The notes: generated from the letters alone by a model not told the origin. Positions 19,692 to 29,480 are shown, counted from the first letter of the stretch. The stretch is 64,000 nt of DNA from Nocardia cyriacigeorgica GUH-2 (GCF_000284035.1 NC_016887.1:2852001-2916000); one strand, 5' to 3'. Translations and numbers: made by a program.

Positions 19692-22600
19692 ACGTTTCCG
19701 AATTGGTGACCGATCTGCGACAGCGCGGCGTCCACCTGTGGGCCGACGGCGACCAGTTGCGGTTTCGCGCCCCACAGGGGGCGCTGACGCCCGAGGACAA
19801 GCAGCGCCTGGTCGCGAACAAACCCGCCGTGCTCGCCCACCTCGCCGACGATCAGGCGACGTTCACCGTTACCCCCGATCCGGCCGCCGCACACGAGCCG
19901 TTCCCGCTCACGCCGGTGCAACAGGCCTACCTCGTCGGCCGCGACCCCACCTACCCGTTCGGCGGTGTGGCCTGCGCGAGCTACCTCGAGATCCGCTACG
20001 ACGGTGTCGAACCGGAGCGCGTGGAGCACGCGTGGAACGCGCTCGTGCGCCGCCACGACATGCTTCGCGCCACCGTGCACCCCGACGGCCATCAGCAGGT
20101 CGCCGCGACGGTCCCGCATTACGAGATCCCGGTGACCGACGTCCACGGCGACGCGGACGCCCTCGACGCCGTGCTCGACCGCCAGCGCGACGACCTGCTC
20201 GGCCCCGCAGGCCCGACCGGCACCTGGCCGCTGTTCGCCGCGCGGATCACCCGCACCGGCACCGGATGCGTGCTGCACCTGCTGGTGGAACTGCTGGTCG
20301 TCGACGCCGCGAGCATGCAACTGCTGCTGGCCGAGCTGGACGAGCTCGTGCACGCCGGCGGTACTGACGCCGCGCCGCGGCCGGCCCCCGCCATCGGTTT
20401 CCGCGACTATGTTCTCGGCGTCCAGAAGCTGCGTAACGGCGCTCGGTACCAGCGCGACCGCGAATACTGGCAGCAGCGGATCGACACCCTGCCCGCCGCC
20501 CCGGAGTTGCCCACCCGCACCGACGACGCCGCCGAGACCGACCCCGGCTTCAACCGGTTGCATCACCCACTGCCGGCTGCCGTCCTGGCCGGGCTCACCC
20601 GCGCCGCGGCACCGCACGGGCTCACCCCGTCCGGCGCCGTCCTCGCCGCCTACGCCGAAGTCGTCGGGCGCTGGAGCCGCACCCGGCAGTTCACGCTGAA
20701 CCTGCCGGTCGTCAACCGGCTTCCGGTGCACCCCGACATCGGCGCGGTCCTCGGCGACTTCACCTCCGTCGAACTGCTCGGCATCGACCTCGACGCCGAG
20801 GACACCTTCGCCGCCCGGGCACGGGCCATCACCGGCCAGTTGTTCGCCGATCTCGACCACCGCTGCTTCGACGGCGTGGAGGTGCTCGGCGAACTCACCC
20901 GCCGCGCGGGCAGCCCCGTGCTCATGCCGGTGGTCTTCACCAGCACCCTCGGCTCGGACGACGCGGGCGCCCGCGCGCTGCGCGGCCGCATCCGGCGCGG
21001 CATCACCCGCACCCCGCAGGTCTGGCTGGACTGCCAGGTCACCCCCTACGACGACGGCCTGATGATCGCCTGGGACGTGCGGCGCGGCGTGCTGGCGGGC
21101 GACACCGCCGCCGCGGCCTTCGCCGCGTTCATCGACCTGCTCACCCGGCTGGCCGAGGAACCCGGCACCTGGACCGAGCCGTATCCGGTCGCGCTGCCGC
21201 CCGCGCAGCGCAGTCGGCGCGATGCCTACAACGACACCGCCGTCGAACAGGCGCCGCGGCTGCTGCACGAGCGGATCCTGGCGCGTGCGGACACCGACCC
21301 CGACACACCCGCGGTGATTCACCGCGACACCGTGCTCGGCTTCGCCGAATTGCGCCGCCGCGTCGCCGCGACCGCAACCGCGCTGCGCAAGGCCGGGGTG
21401 CGGCCGGGCGACCATGTGGCCGTCGCGATGGACAAGGGCCCGGAACAGGTCGTCGCGGTGCTCGCCACTTCGGTGCTCGGCGCGGCGTATGTGCCGATCG
21501 CGCTCACCCAGCCGATGGCGCGCCGGGAGCGGATCTTCGACCGTGCCGGGGCCGCCGTCGTGCTCACCCAGTCCTGGCTGCGCGATCGCGGTGAGATCCC
21601 CGCTGCGGCGGCGCCGCTCGCCGTCGACCTGCTCCCCGGGATCGATACCCTGCCCGAGACCGCAGGCGATCCCGACGCGCCCGCCTACGTCATCTTCACC
21701 TCCGGTTCCACCGGCGAACCGAAGGGTGTCGTCGTCACCCATCGCGCCGCCGCGAACACCCTCGACGACATCGAGGATCGCTTCGCCCTTTCACCGGCCG
21801 ACCGCGTCCTCGGCGTGGCGAGCCTCGCCTTCGACCTGTCGGTCTGGGACATCTTCGGGGTGCTCGCCGCCGGCGGCGCCATCGTGCTGCCGGAACAGGA
21901 TCGGGTGGCCGACCCGGCCCACTGGCTCGACCTGGTACAGCGGCACGGGGTGACGCTGTGGAACAGCGTGCCTGGCCAGTTGCAGATGCTGCTCGACATG
22001 CTGGAGAGCACCCCGGGAGCGCATGCCGAGTCGCTGCGGCTGGTCCTGCTCTCCGGCGACTGGATCCCGCTGGACCTGCCCGGCCGGCTGCGCGCCCACC
22101 ACCCGGACACGGCCGTCATCGGTCTCGGCGGCGCCACCGAGGCCGCCATCTGGTCGCTGCACCATCCGATCCGGGATATCGACCCACAGTGGCGCAGCAT
22201 CCCCTACGGAACTCCGCTGCGGAACCAGACCATGCACGTGCTCGACGCCGCACTCCAGGACTGCCCCGAGCACGTGACCGGCGAAATCTTCATCTGCGGT
22301 AGCGGATTGGCCGAAGGCTACCTGGGCGACGACGAGCTCACCGCGCACCGGTTCCTCCGCCATCCGCGCACGGGTGCCCGGCTCTATCGCACCGGCGACC
22401 TCGGCCGGTTCCACCCGGACGGGCGACTGGAGTTCCTCGGCCGCGAGGACACCCAGGTCAAAATCCGCGGTCACCGGGTCGAACTGGGGGAGATCGAGTC
22501 CGCGTTGCGCCGCCACCCCGCCGTCGCCGACGCCGCCGTGCTGGTCGACGGCCGGGGCCCGGCGGCACGGCTGCTCGGCTTCGCCGAGATCGCCACCGAC

Positions 22601-25171
22601 GGCGAGCAGGACCTCGGCGAACAGGCCGCGGCCGACGTACTCGCCGCCGCCGAGAACGCCGCGGCGGCGGCCCACCGGGACATCGACGGCGCGGCGTTCG
22701 TCGAGCTGATGCACGCCGTCGACGAGATGGCCATGCTCTCCATCGCCGCCGAATTGCGCGCCAAGGGGCTTTTCGCCGATCGCGAACACTCCCACGATCT
22801 CGCCGAGATCGCCGCGGCCACAGGTGTTTCCGAGCGCCAGCACGGCCTGCTGAAACGGTGGCTCGCGGCGCTCGCGGACGGCGGCGCGGTCGAGCACGAT
22901 CCGCGCACCGGCCGGTACCGCGACCTGATCGCGACCGGGCAGCGTGCGGTCGAACAGGCGTGGGAGCGCATCGATGAGCTGGAGGCGACCGTCGGGTACG
23001 GCAGCGAGACCCTCGCCTACATCCGCGCCTGTAGCTCCCGGCTCGACGAGCTGCTGCGCGGCGCGCTCGACGTGCGCGAACTGCTCTTCCCGGCCGGGCA
23101 GGACGGTGCGGCGCACGCGGTGTACCGGACGAACCTGGTGGCGCGCAGTTCCCATCGCGTCGTCATCGAGGCCGTGCGCGCGATCGCCGGGCAGCTGCCG
23201 CACCGGTTGCGGGTGCTCGAGGTCGGCGCCGGGATCGCGGGTACCAGCACCGATCTGATCCCCGCGCTGGCCGAGTTCGACCCGGACTATCTGTTCACCG
23301 ATCTATCCGAGTACTTCCTCGGCGAGGCCCGCGCGAAGTTCGCGGACTATCCGTGGATGCGCTACGGGCGCTTCGACATCAACGCCGATGCGCTCGAGCA
23401 GGGGATGCGGCCCAACTCCGCCGATGTCATCCTGTGCGCGAACGTGCTGCACAACTCGGTCGATGTCGACGAGGTGCTGGCACGGCTGCGCGACCTGCTG
23501 GCCCCGGGCGGCTGGCTGGTGTTCCTCGAGCCCACCCGGCAGCACAACTACGCGCTGCTGGTGTCGATGGAGTTCGAATTCTTCAGCGAACTCACCGCTT
23601 TCACCGACGTGCGGGCCGGCACCGGGCAAGCGTTCTTCACCCGCGACCAGTGGCTGCGCCAACTCGGCACCGCGGGCGCCGAGCATGTGCGGGTGCTGCC
23701 CGCCGAGGACACCCCGCTCGCGGCGTCCGGCCAGGGTGTTTTCCTAGCGCGGTTCAAGGGGCAGCGACGCACCGTCACCGAACAGCAGCTCACCGAGCAC
23801 ATCGCGACCCTGGTACCCGAGCACATGGTGCCCGGCGAGCTGAACCTGCTCGACGCGCTGCCGCGGTCGGCGAACGGGAAGCTGGACCGGGCCGCGCTCG
23901 CCGCGCGGGTCGCCGCCGCTCCGGCCGCCGCTGCGGACCCGTCCTACACTCCGCCCGCCGATGAGATCGAGGAGCGGATCGCGGCATTGTGGCAGGAGAT
24001 GCTCGGCGTCCCGAAGGTCGGCCGCGACCAGAACTTCTATGCCCTGGGCGGTGATTCGCTACTGCTGTCGCAGATGGTGGGCAAGCTGCGTGACCGGGTG
24101 CCCGAGGTCGCCGATATCGAATGGCAGGAACTGCTGCGCGATGTGCTGCGCAACCCCACCGTCGCCGCGCTCGCGGCGCGCCGCCACCGCGGTCAGGAGC
24201 CGGTGGCGCCCGCACCGGCGCGGACGGCCGTGCGCTCGCTGGGCGGCGGCCCCGGGCACCCGAGCGGCAGCTGGGTCCTCGTGCACGGCGGCACCGGCAC
24301 CCTCTCGCCCTATGACGCGCTGCTTCCGTACCTGCTCGACGCGCATCCGGGGCCGCTGCTCGGAGTCGAGGTCACCGATCCAGCCAAGTATCTGAACCTG
24401 CCCGCCGATACCGTGATCGGCAGGCAGGCAGCCGATTACGCGACCGAGTTGCTCACTCATGACCGGCGCTTCCGGATCATCGGCTACTCGGTCGGCGGCC
24501 TGCTCGCCGCGGAGATCGCCCGCATCCTCACCGAGGCGGGCGCGACGGTGGACGAACTCACCGTGATCGGCTCCTATCAGCCGCCTGCCGTGCACGACGA
24601 GCTGCTCACCGAGTACATCTTCGCCCAGTCCATCGGCATCGACCCGGCCGCGGTGGGTTTTCCTGCCGACGACGCCGCGGTCGCGGCCGCGCTACGCACG
24701 ATCCTGGACCGCACCCCCGACCGGATTCCCGCCGGTGCGCTCGCCGGACTCACCGGCGACCCGGCGCTGCCTGCGGCGGTATTCCGGAAGCTGGCGACCG
24801 TGCCGCGGGCCGACCGCCTCGCCGCGCTGCACACCGCGGCAGGCTCAGGCACCGGGCCCTACCGGTCGAGCGGAACCGAGTTCGCGCAATTCCGTGCGCA
24901 ATTCGAGATCTTCGCGCACAATCTGCGGGCGATGGGCGCCCACCGCGCCGAACCGTACTTCGGCGCGGTGCGGGTACTGAGCAACAGCAGCACCGCGACC
25001 CTGCTGGGCACCCGCGACGAGGTGGAGCGGTTCTGGTCGCGGGTCGGGCTCGGCGAGTTGGTGATCGAGGAGATCCCCGGCGACCACCTCACCAGCATGT
25101 CGGCCGCCCATGCCGCCGCACTCGCGGCCCGGATCACCGCGCCGCTCCCGCAGCCGGGAACTGCGCCGTGA
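19688..25171 (+). CDS. Nonribosomal peptide synthetase 2: docking-Cy-A[MT]-PCP-TE
   Basis: A 1827-residue terminal module. Residues 1-50 resemble the TubC N-terminal docking domain (VSELVTDLRQRGVHLWADG). Then come Cy4 (71-497), the A4 core (521-970), a methyltransferase domain (985-1357; SAM motif VLEVGAGIAGTS) inserted before the A10 motif SANGKLDRAAL (about 1400), a PCP (1425-1497; GGDSLLLSQ) and a type I thioesterase (1528-1818; GYSVGG nucleophile Ser, GDHLTS His). The A4 pocket reads DLWNLSLIW, cysteine-like. In Cy4 the first Asp of DxxxxDxxS is Glu (ELLVVDAAS). The layout equals that of PchF, in which the embedded domain N-methylates a reduced thiazolidine before release. GTG 19688 overlaps the NRPS1 stop (GTGA); the frame is open upstream, but that part is antisense-like noise. 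Confidence 0.94.
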   Translation: MNVSELVTDLRQRGVHLWADGDQLRFRAPQGALTPEDKQRLVANKPAVLAHLADDQATFTVTPDPAAAHEPFPLTPVQQAYLVGRDPTYPFGGVACASYLEIRYDGVEPERVEHAWNALVRRHDMLRATVHPDGHQQVAATVPHYEIPVTDVHGDADALDAVLDRQRDDLLGPAGPTGTWPLFAARITRTGTGCVLHLLVELLVVDAASMQLLLAELDELVHAGGTDAAPRPAPAIGFRDYVLGVQKLRNGARYQRDREYWQQRIDTLPAAPELPTRTDDAAETDPGFNRLHHPLPAAVLAGLTRAAAPHGLTPSGAVLAAYAEVVGRWSRTRQFTLNLPVVNRLPVHPDIGAVLGDFTSVELLGIDLDAEDTFAARARAITGQLFADLDHRCFDGVEVLGELTRRAGSPVLMPVVFTSTLGSDDAGARALRGRIRRGITRTPQVWLDCQVTPYDDGLMIAWDVRRGVLAGDTAAAAFAAFIDLLTRLAEEPGTWTEPYPVALPPAQRSRRDAYNDTAVEQAPRLLHERILARADTDPDTPAVIHRDTVLGFAELRRRVAATATALRKAGVRPGDHVAVAMDKGPEQVVAVLATSVLGAAYVPIALTQPMARRERIFDRAGAAVVLTQSWLRDRGEIPAAAAPLAVDLLPGIDTLPETAGDPDAPAYVIFTSGSTGEPKGVVVTHRAAANTLDDIEDRFALSPADRVLGVASLAFDLSVWDIFGVLAAGGAIVLPEQDRVADPAHWLDLVQRHGVTLWNSVPGQLQMLLDMLESTPGAHAESLRLVLLSGDWIPLDLPGRLRAHHPDTAVIGLGGATEAAIWSLHHPIRDIDPQWRSIPYGTPLRNQTMHVLDAALQDCPEHVTGEIFICGSGLAEGYLGDDELTAHRFLRHPRTGARLYRTGDLGRFHPDGRLEFLGREDTQVKIRGHRVELGEIESALRRHPAVADAAVLVDGRGPAARLLGFAEIATDGEQDLGEQAAADVLAAAENAAAAAHRDIDGAAFVELMHAVDEMAMLSIAAELRAKGLFADREHSHDLAEIAAATGVSERQHGLLKRWLAALADGGAVEHDPRTGRYRDLIATGQRAVEQAWERIDELEATVGYGSETLAYIRACSSRLDELLRGALDVRELLFPAGQDGAAHAVYRTNLVARSSHRVVIEAVRAIAGQLPHRLRVLEVGAGIAGTSTDLIPALAEFDPDYLFTDLSEYFLGEARAKFADYPWMRYGRFDINADALEQGMRPNSADVILCANVLHNSVDVDEVLARLRDLLAPGGWLVFLEPTRQHNYALLVSMEFEFFSELTAFTDVRAGTGQAFFTRDQWLRQLGTAGAEHVRVLPAEDTPLAASGQGVFLARFKGQRRTVTEQQLTEHIATLVPEHMVPGELNLLDALPRSANGKLDRAALAARVAAAPAAAADPSYTPPADEIEERIAALWQEMLGVPKVGRDQNFYALGGDSLLLSQMVGKLRDRVPEVADIEWQELLRDVLRNPTVAALAARRHRGQEPVAPAPARTAVRSLGGGPGHPSGSWVLVHGGTGTLSPYDALLPYLLDAHPGPLLGVEVTDPAKYLNLPADTVIGRQAADYATELLTHDRRFRIIGYSVGGLLAAEIARILTEAGATVDELTVIGSYQPPAVHDELLTEYIFAQSIGIDPAAVGFPADDAAVAAALRTILDRTPDRIPAGALAGLTGDPALPAAVFRKLATVPRADRLAALHTAAGSGTGPYRSSGTEFAQFRAQFEIFAHNLRAMGAHRAEPYFGAVRVLSNSSTATLLGTRDEVERFWSRVGLGELVIEEIPGDHLTSMSAAHAAALAARITAPLPQPGTAP

Positions 25172-26307
25172 CCGGTTCGACGGGCCCGGTCGCGGTGCTC
25201 GGCGGCACCGGCGTCGTCGGCCGGGCCGCGATCGCGATGCTCGGCCGGCTCGGCATCGACGCGCTGCGCGTCGGTGCCCGTCGGGCGGAACCCGGTCGGC
25301 GACAGCATGATTCAGCGGCCATCGAATGGTGCCGGGTAGACGCGGACGACCCGGCCGCGCTGGCGCAGTTCTGTGCGGGAACGCGCCTGGTACTCAACTG
25401 CGCGGGTCCCTCCTATCTGCTGGCGGACCGGGTGGCGCGGGCCGCGCTGGCGGCAGGTAGCGACTACGTCGACGTCTCGGGGGACGGGCCGGCATATCGG
25501 CTGCTCGACGGTTCGACGCTGCTGGCCGGTGCGCGCACGGCGGTGCTGTCGGCCGGCATGCTGCCCGGCCTGGCGAATGTCGTACCGCGGGTGCTCGCCG
25601 ACGATCTGACCGGTGCCCGGCTGGTCGTCTACGCGGGCGGCATCGAGCCGTTCGCACCGGCCTCGGCGGGGGATCTGGCCTTGTCGCTGGACAGTTCCGA
25701 CGCCACCGACGGCGAGGGCCCCTGGTACGGCGAGACTCTCGCCGCGTGGTCGGGCGGGCGGCGCAGACGTCATGCCCTGTCGGTGCGCGAGAACGTCGAG
25801 GTCGCCGGGTTCCCCGGCCGGGTCACCACCATGCCCTTTCTCACCGCCGACGCCGAACGGCTGGCGCGTTCGACCGGGCTGGACGAATTGCACTGGCACA
25901 ACGTCTTCGTGGGGCATGCGCTGCGGCTGCAACTGAGCACCCTGCGCGGACGCGTGCCGTCCGACCCGGCCGCGCTGGCCGCGATCACCGGCGAGATCGC
26001 CGCGGCCGCGGAGCTCGACCTCGCCGGGCTGGACCCCTTCTACCTGATGGCGTTCACGCTGCACCGGGCCGGCCGCACCGACACCGCGGTGCTGCGCACC
26101 CACAGCAGTTTCGAGCTCACCGCCGCGACGGCCGCCTACACCGTGGCCCAGGTGCTGTCCGGGGCGGTCGCACCGGGCCTGCACTACGCCGACGACGTAC
26201 TCGACCCGCGCGGCCTGCTCGACGCGGTTACCGCCCTGGGGGCGTTGCCGGTCGTGCACACCCACCGCCACGCCCACGACGAGCCGATGGAGGCAGGCAT
26301 CCTGTGA
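25168..26307 (+). CDS. Saccharopine dehydrogenase-like NAD(P)-dependent oxidoreductase
   Basis: A 379-residue protein with an N-terminal Rossmann fold (AVLGGTGVVGRAA near residues 8-20, then NCAGPSYLLADRVARAAL and DYVDVSGDGPAY) typical of the saccharopine dehydrogenase/trans-enoyl reductase-like superfamily. GTG 25168 overlaps the NRPS2 stop, so it is co-translated with the assembly line. Its role is not evident. It could reduce a second imine or heterocycle, or reductively modify a carbonyl of the released product. Opine dehydrogenases of similar fold make staphylopine-type metallophores, but no nicotianamine-synthase-like partner is present. No membrane segment is visible. Confidence 0.8.
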   Translation: MTGSTGPVAVLGGTGVVGRAAIAMLGRLGIDALRVGARRAEPGRRQHDSAAIEWCRVDADDPAALAQFCAGTRLVLNCAGPSYLLADRVARAALAAGSDYVDVSGDGPAYRLLDGSTLLAGARTAVLSAGMLPGLANVVPRVLADDLTGARLVVYAGGIEPFAPASAGDLALSLDSSDATDGEGPWYGETLAAWSGGRRRRHALSVRENVEVAGFPGRVTTMPFLTADAERLARSTGLDELHWHNVFVGHALRLQLSTLRGRVPSDPAALAAITGEIAAAAELDLAGLDPFYLMAFTLHRAGRTDTAVLRTHSSFELTAATAAYTVAQVLSGAVAPGLHYADDVLDPRGLLDAVTALGALPVVHTHRHAHDEPMEAGIL

Positions 26308-27428
26308 ACGATGTGCAACCGAAGGTGGTCGTGTGCGGTACCGCGTTCGGCCGGGTGTACCTGCGGGCGGTCCACGACGATCCGGATGTCGAGCTCGCCG
26401 GCGTCGTTTCCCGGGGCAGCGCGGCGTCGGCGGAGTACGCGAAAATCTATGGGGTACCGCACTACACCGGCGTCGACAAGCTGCCCGACGACATCGATAT
26501 CGCCTGCGTCGCGGTTCGCGCCGGGGCCGCCGGCGGCGACGGCGCGAAGCTGGCGCAGCGGTTGCTGAGCCGCGGCATCCACGTGCTGCAGGAGCACCTG
26601 CTGCATCCCGACGAACTCACCGACTGCCTGCGCACGGCCCGCGAACACGGCGTCCACTACCGGCTCAACGCGTTCTACCCCCACTTGCCGCCGGTGCGGC
26701 TGTTCCTGGCAGCGGCCGACATCCTGCGTGAACACGCGCGGCCGCTGCACGTCGACGCGGTGGCGGGCGGCCAGGTGGTCTATTCGCTGCTCGACATGAT
26801 CGGCCGCGCGGTCGGCGGCCTGCGACCCTGGTCGATCGCCGACCCGGCGCCACTGCCGGCCGACATCGCCGCACTCGCCCACTCATCCCCGCCCTACACG
26901 CACCTGCATGCGGTGATCGGCGGTGTCCCGGTATCGCTGCGGGTGCAGAACCAGATCCACCCGGGCGACCCGGACAATCACGCATTGCTGCTGCACCGGC
27001 TGGCGATCGCCTTCGACGGCGGCGTGCTCTCGCTCGCCGACACCCACGGCCCGGTGCTGTGGAGTCCGCGACTGCACACCGGCCGCGATGCGACCGGGCG
27101 CCTGGTCATGGGCGGGCCCGGTACCGAACGACTCGACGTGCCGAGCACCGAGATCCTCGGGCCCGCCGCGGCACCGACCTTCCGGACCATCTTCGACCAG
27201 GTGTGGCCCGGCAGTGTCCGAGAGGCGCTGGGGGAGTTGCGTGCCGATATCGCCGACCCACACCGATCGACGGCCGCCGCCCAATGGGCGGTCACTGTCA
27301 CCGCCCTGTGGCAGCGGCTCACCACCGCGCTCGGCCCGCCGGAACTGATCCGGCCCCCCGAGCCCGAGCCGGTCGCGCTGCCGGAGCTGCTCGCCCGGCG
27401 CCGGAACCGGGCCGGTGCCGCCTCATGA
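26304..27428 (+). CDS. Thiazolinyl imide reductase (PchG/Irp3/YbtU family)
   Basis: Reduces a carrier-bound thiazoline to thiazolidine with NADPH during pyochelin or yersiniabactin assembly. The 374-residue protein begins with VVVCGTAFGRVYLRAV, the glycine-containing Rossmann signature of this family (GTxFGxxYL), followed by IDIACVAVRAG and HVLQEHLLHPDEL (GFO/IDH-like fold). GTG 26304 overlaps the previous stop (GTGA). With the methyltransferase inserted in A4 it supports a reduced, N-methylated terminal ring as in pyochelin. Which of the four rings is reduced cannot be decided from sequence. Confidence 0.9.
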   Translation: MNDVQPKVVVCGTAFGRVYLRAVHDDPDVELAGVVSRGSAASAEYAKIYGVPHYTGVDKLPDDIDIACVAVRAGAAGGDGAKLAQRLLSRGIHVLQEHLLHPDELTDCLRTAREHGVHYRLNAFYPHLPPVRLFLAAADILREHARPLHVDAVAGGQVVYSLLDMIGRAVGGLRPWSIADPAPLPADIAALAHSSPPYTHLHAVIGGVPVSLRVQNQIHPGDPDNHALLLHRLAIAFDGGVLSLADTHGPVLWSPRLHTGRDATGRLVMGGPGTERLDVPSTEILGPAAAPTFRTIFDQVWPGSVREALGELRADIADPHRSTAAAQWAVTVTALWQRLTTALGPPELIRPPEPEPVALPELLARRRNRAGAAS

Positions 27429-28693
27429 CAGCGACCGGATCGCCGCGCGCACTGGCCGACCTCCAGGACTTCTCGGCCGATCCGTTCACGACGATGGACC
27501 GGCTGTACCGTGAGAACGGAGCGATCTCCGAACTCGGAGCGGGGCCGATGCGTTGCCGAGTCGCCCTCGGCGCCGAGGCGAGCGCGTTCATCCTCGCCAA
27601 CAGCGACCTGTTCAGCTGGGAAGCGGCCTTCACCGCGCTGGCTCCGCTGACCGGACCGTCCGCCCTGCTGGTCACCGACGGTGAGCGTCACCGCAGACTG
27701 CGCCGCCTGGTCACCCCGGCACTGACCGCGCGCCGGGTGGAGCGCCACCTCGGCACCGTCACCCGCCATATCGAGGACGCGATGGCGGGCTGGGCGCCCG
27801 GCGATATCGTCGACCTCTACCCGCCGCTGCGCCGGGCCACCCGCGCCGCGACCCTGGAGAGCCTGTTCGGCGCGGCCGCCGTCGACCGGTCCGAGGGGCT
27901 GGACGATTGGCTGCACGATATCCACCGCGCCATCGACACCGACGTGGTCGGCGGCGGCATCGACCGCGGGTCCGGTTCGCGGGTCTGGCGGCGGGCGCTG
28001 CTGGCCCGTTCCTCGGTGCACCGCTGGGTGGTCGCGGAGATCCGGCGGCGCGGCGAACGGAACACACCGGGGGACGACGTGCTCGGCGTCCTGCTGCGCG
28101 GCATCGAGGGCGATCGGCTCACCGCCGACGAGATCACCGATCAGCTGGTCAGTCTGCTCGAGGCCGGTGCCGAGACGACGGCGGCGCAGCTGTCCTGGCT
28201 GCTCTACTGCACGCTGAGCGATCGCGAGCGCTGGGCCCGGGCCGCCGCCGGGCTCGACCCCGCCGCGCTCGACCATCACGTCTCGGAGGCGATGCGGCTG
28301 TATCCCGCCACGGCTGTCATCTCCCGGAAGGTCGCCACCGGATTCACCCTCGCCGGAACCGATTTCGCACCCGGCGATCTGCTGATCTTCAGCCCGTTCC
28401 ACACGCACCGCCTGGCGAGCCTGTGGCCGGATCCGGAACGCTTCGACCCGGGCAGATGGGATCCCGGCTGCGATCGATACCGCCGTCCCGCGCCACACGA
28501 GTTCCTGCCGTTCGGCGTCGGACCGCACCGCTGCATCGGCGCCAATTTCGCCACCATGGCGATCAAGGTCGCCTTCACGACCATCGCGGGACGGATCGAC
28601 GCGCAGCCGCTGACCACCGACGCGCGTCCCGCGGGGCTGATCGGTATGCATCCCGCGGACGGAATCACCGTGCGCATCACCGCGAAACGATGA
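27425..28693 (+). CDS. Cytochrome P450 (metallophore tailoring, second of two)
   Basis: A 422-residue P450 whose ATG overlaps the reductase stop (ATGA). Motifs: I-helix EAGAETTAAQ, K-helix ExxR in SEAMRLYP, PERFDPGRW, and the haem loop FGVGPHRCIGANFA. It differs clearly from the P450 at 7438, so two distinct oxidations are likely. Coelibactin-type clusters also carry a P450. The substrate is unknown. It is the last gene of the operon and is followed at once by a strong hairpin. Confidence 0.93.
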   Translation: MTATGSPRALADLQDFSADPFTTMDRLYRENGAISELGAGPMRCRVALGAEASAFILANSDLFSWEAAFTALAPLTGPSALLVTDGERHRRLRRLVTPALTARRVERHLGTVTRHIEDAMAGWAPGDIVDLYPPLRRATRAATLESLFGAAAVDRSEGLDDWLHDIHRAIDTDVVGGGIDRGSGSRVWRRALLARSSVHRWVVAEIRRRGERNTPGDDVLGVLLRGIEGDRLTADEITDQLVSLLEAGAETTAAQLSWLLYCTLSDRERWARAAAGLDPAALDHHVSEAMRLYPATAVISRKVATGFTLAGTDFAPGDLLIFSPFHTHRLASLWPDPERFDPGRWDPGCDRYRRPAPHEFLPFGVGPHRCIGANFATMAIKVAFTTIAGRIDAQPLTTDARPAGLIGMHPADGITVRITAKR

Positions 28694-28696
28694 GCT

Positions 28697-28724
28697 GGTG
28701 GGTACCCGTTCCCGGGTACCCACC
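28697..28724. terminator. Bidirectional terminator between P450 and methyltransferase
   Basis: A perfect 12-bp stem (28697-28708 with 28713-28724) and a four-base loop lie between the convergent P450 (ends 28693) and methyltransferase (ends 28729) genes. Confidence 0.8.
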
Positions 28725-28728
28725 CGGT

Positions 28729-29439
28729 TCAGCGGCGGGCGCGCAGCACCCCGGCCTGCGCGGTCAGCTGCTCGCCGGCCAGTCCGGTTTCCTCGGCCAG
28801 ATCGTCGATGCCGAAGGTGTGCCACTCGCTGACATTGCGCACCGTCCGCGGCGGCGCAGCGGCACCGGTGATCTGCCAGGTCGAGGTCATCCGGATGAGG
28901 TCGCCGCCGATCGGCTCGGCCTCGAGAGTGCCTTCGTAGGTCAGGTCGCCGATCTGCTCGCGCCCCAACGGCATCGACGGCAGTACGGTGGGCCGCGCTA
29001 CCGGCAGCAGTTCGACCAGCACCGGAGCGCCGGGAGCCAACCGGGGCAGCACCCGATCCCACAGCGCGCGGCGGTCGTCGGCGCCGATATGGCCGAGCAC
29101 GCCGAACAGGATCAGCGCCGAGATCGACTCGGGCAGCCGCATCGATTCCGCGCGTTCGGCGACGATGGTGACCCGGCGCCGCAGGTCCGCGTCGGCGAGC
29201 ACATCGTGGGTCAGCACCGCGCGCATCGCCGGGGCCGGCTCGCTCGCCAGGATCTTCGCGGTGGGCAGCACGTCGGCGACCACCCGGCAGGTGCGCCCGG
29301 TGCCCGCCCCGATGTCGACGACCGTGCCCGCGTCCGGATCGACCTCCGCCAGGATTTTCCGTAGCGCCGCTTCGCCTTCCGCGTGCGCACGGGGCACGAG
29401 GTCGTAGAACTCGGCAACGGGTGAATAGAAGTCGTCCAT
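28729..29439 (-). CDS. Class I SAM-dependent methyltransferase
   Basis: A 236-residue single-domain Rossmann methyltransferase with SAM motif I VVDIGAGTGRTCRVV (about residues 38-52), the acidic ribose-binding end of strand 2 (ILASEPAPAM) and ALILFGVLGHIG as the post-motif. Start ATG 29439 is preceded by AGGAG with a six-base spacer; ATG 29445 abuts the site and is less likely. A Fur/Zur-type box at 29481-29500 lies about 42 bases upstream, so it should respond to the same metal as the NRPS genes. It could be a third methylation activity for the metallophore. Its substrate is unknown. Confidence 0.85.
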   Translation of the reverse strand: MDDFYSPVAEFYDLVPRAHAEGEAALRKILAEVDPDAGTVVDIGAGTGRTCRVVADVLPTAKILASEPAPAMRAVLTHDVLADADLRRRVTIVAERAESMRLPESISALILFGVLGHIGADDRRALWDRVLPRLAPGAPVLVELLPVARPTVLPSMPLGREQIGDLTYEGTLEAEPIGGDLIRMTSTWQITGAAAPPRTVRNVSEWHTFGIDDLAEETGLAGEQLTAQAGVLRARR

Positions 29440-29480
29440 GCGCATCTCCTGTGTCGCTGACGGGCATCGCTCCCGGTTAA

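Noticed and set aside
13866..19775. Very long minus-strand open frames opposite the NRPS genes
   Set aside because: They are GC-driven shadows of the coding strand, rich in Arg, Gly, His and Asp, with no recognisable domains or ribosome-binding sites.
25746..26300. Long open frame antisense-like upstream of the imide reductase
   Set aside because: It is an out-of-frame reading of the saccharopine-dehydrogenase-like gene; family similarity starts only at GTG 26304.
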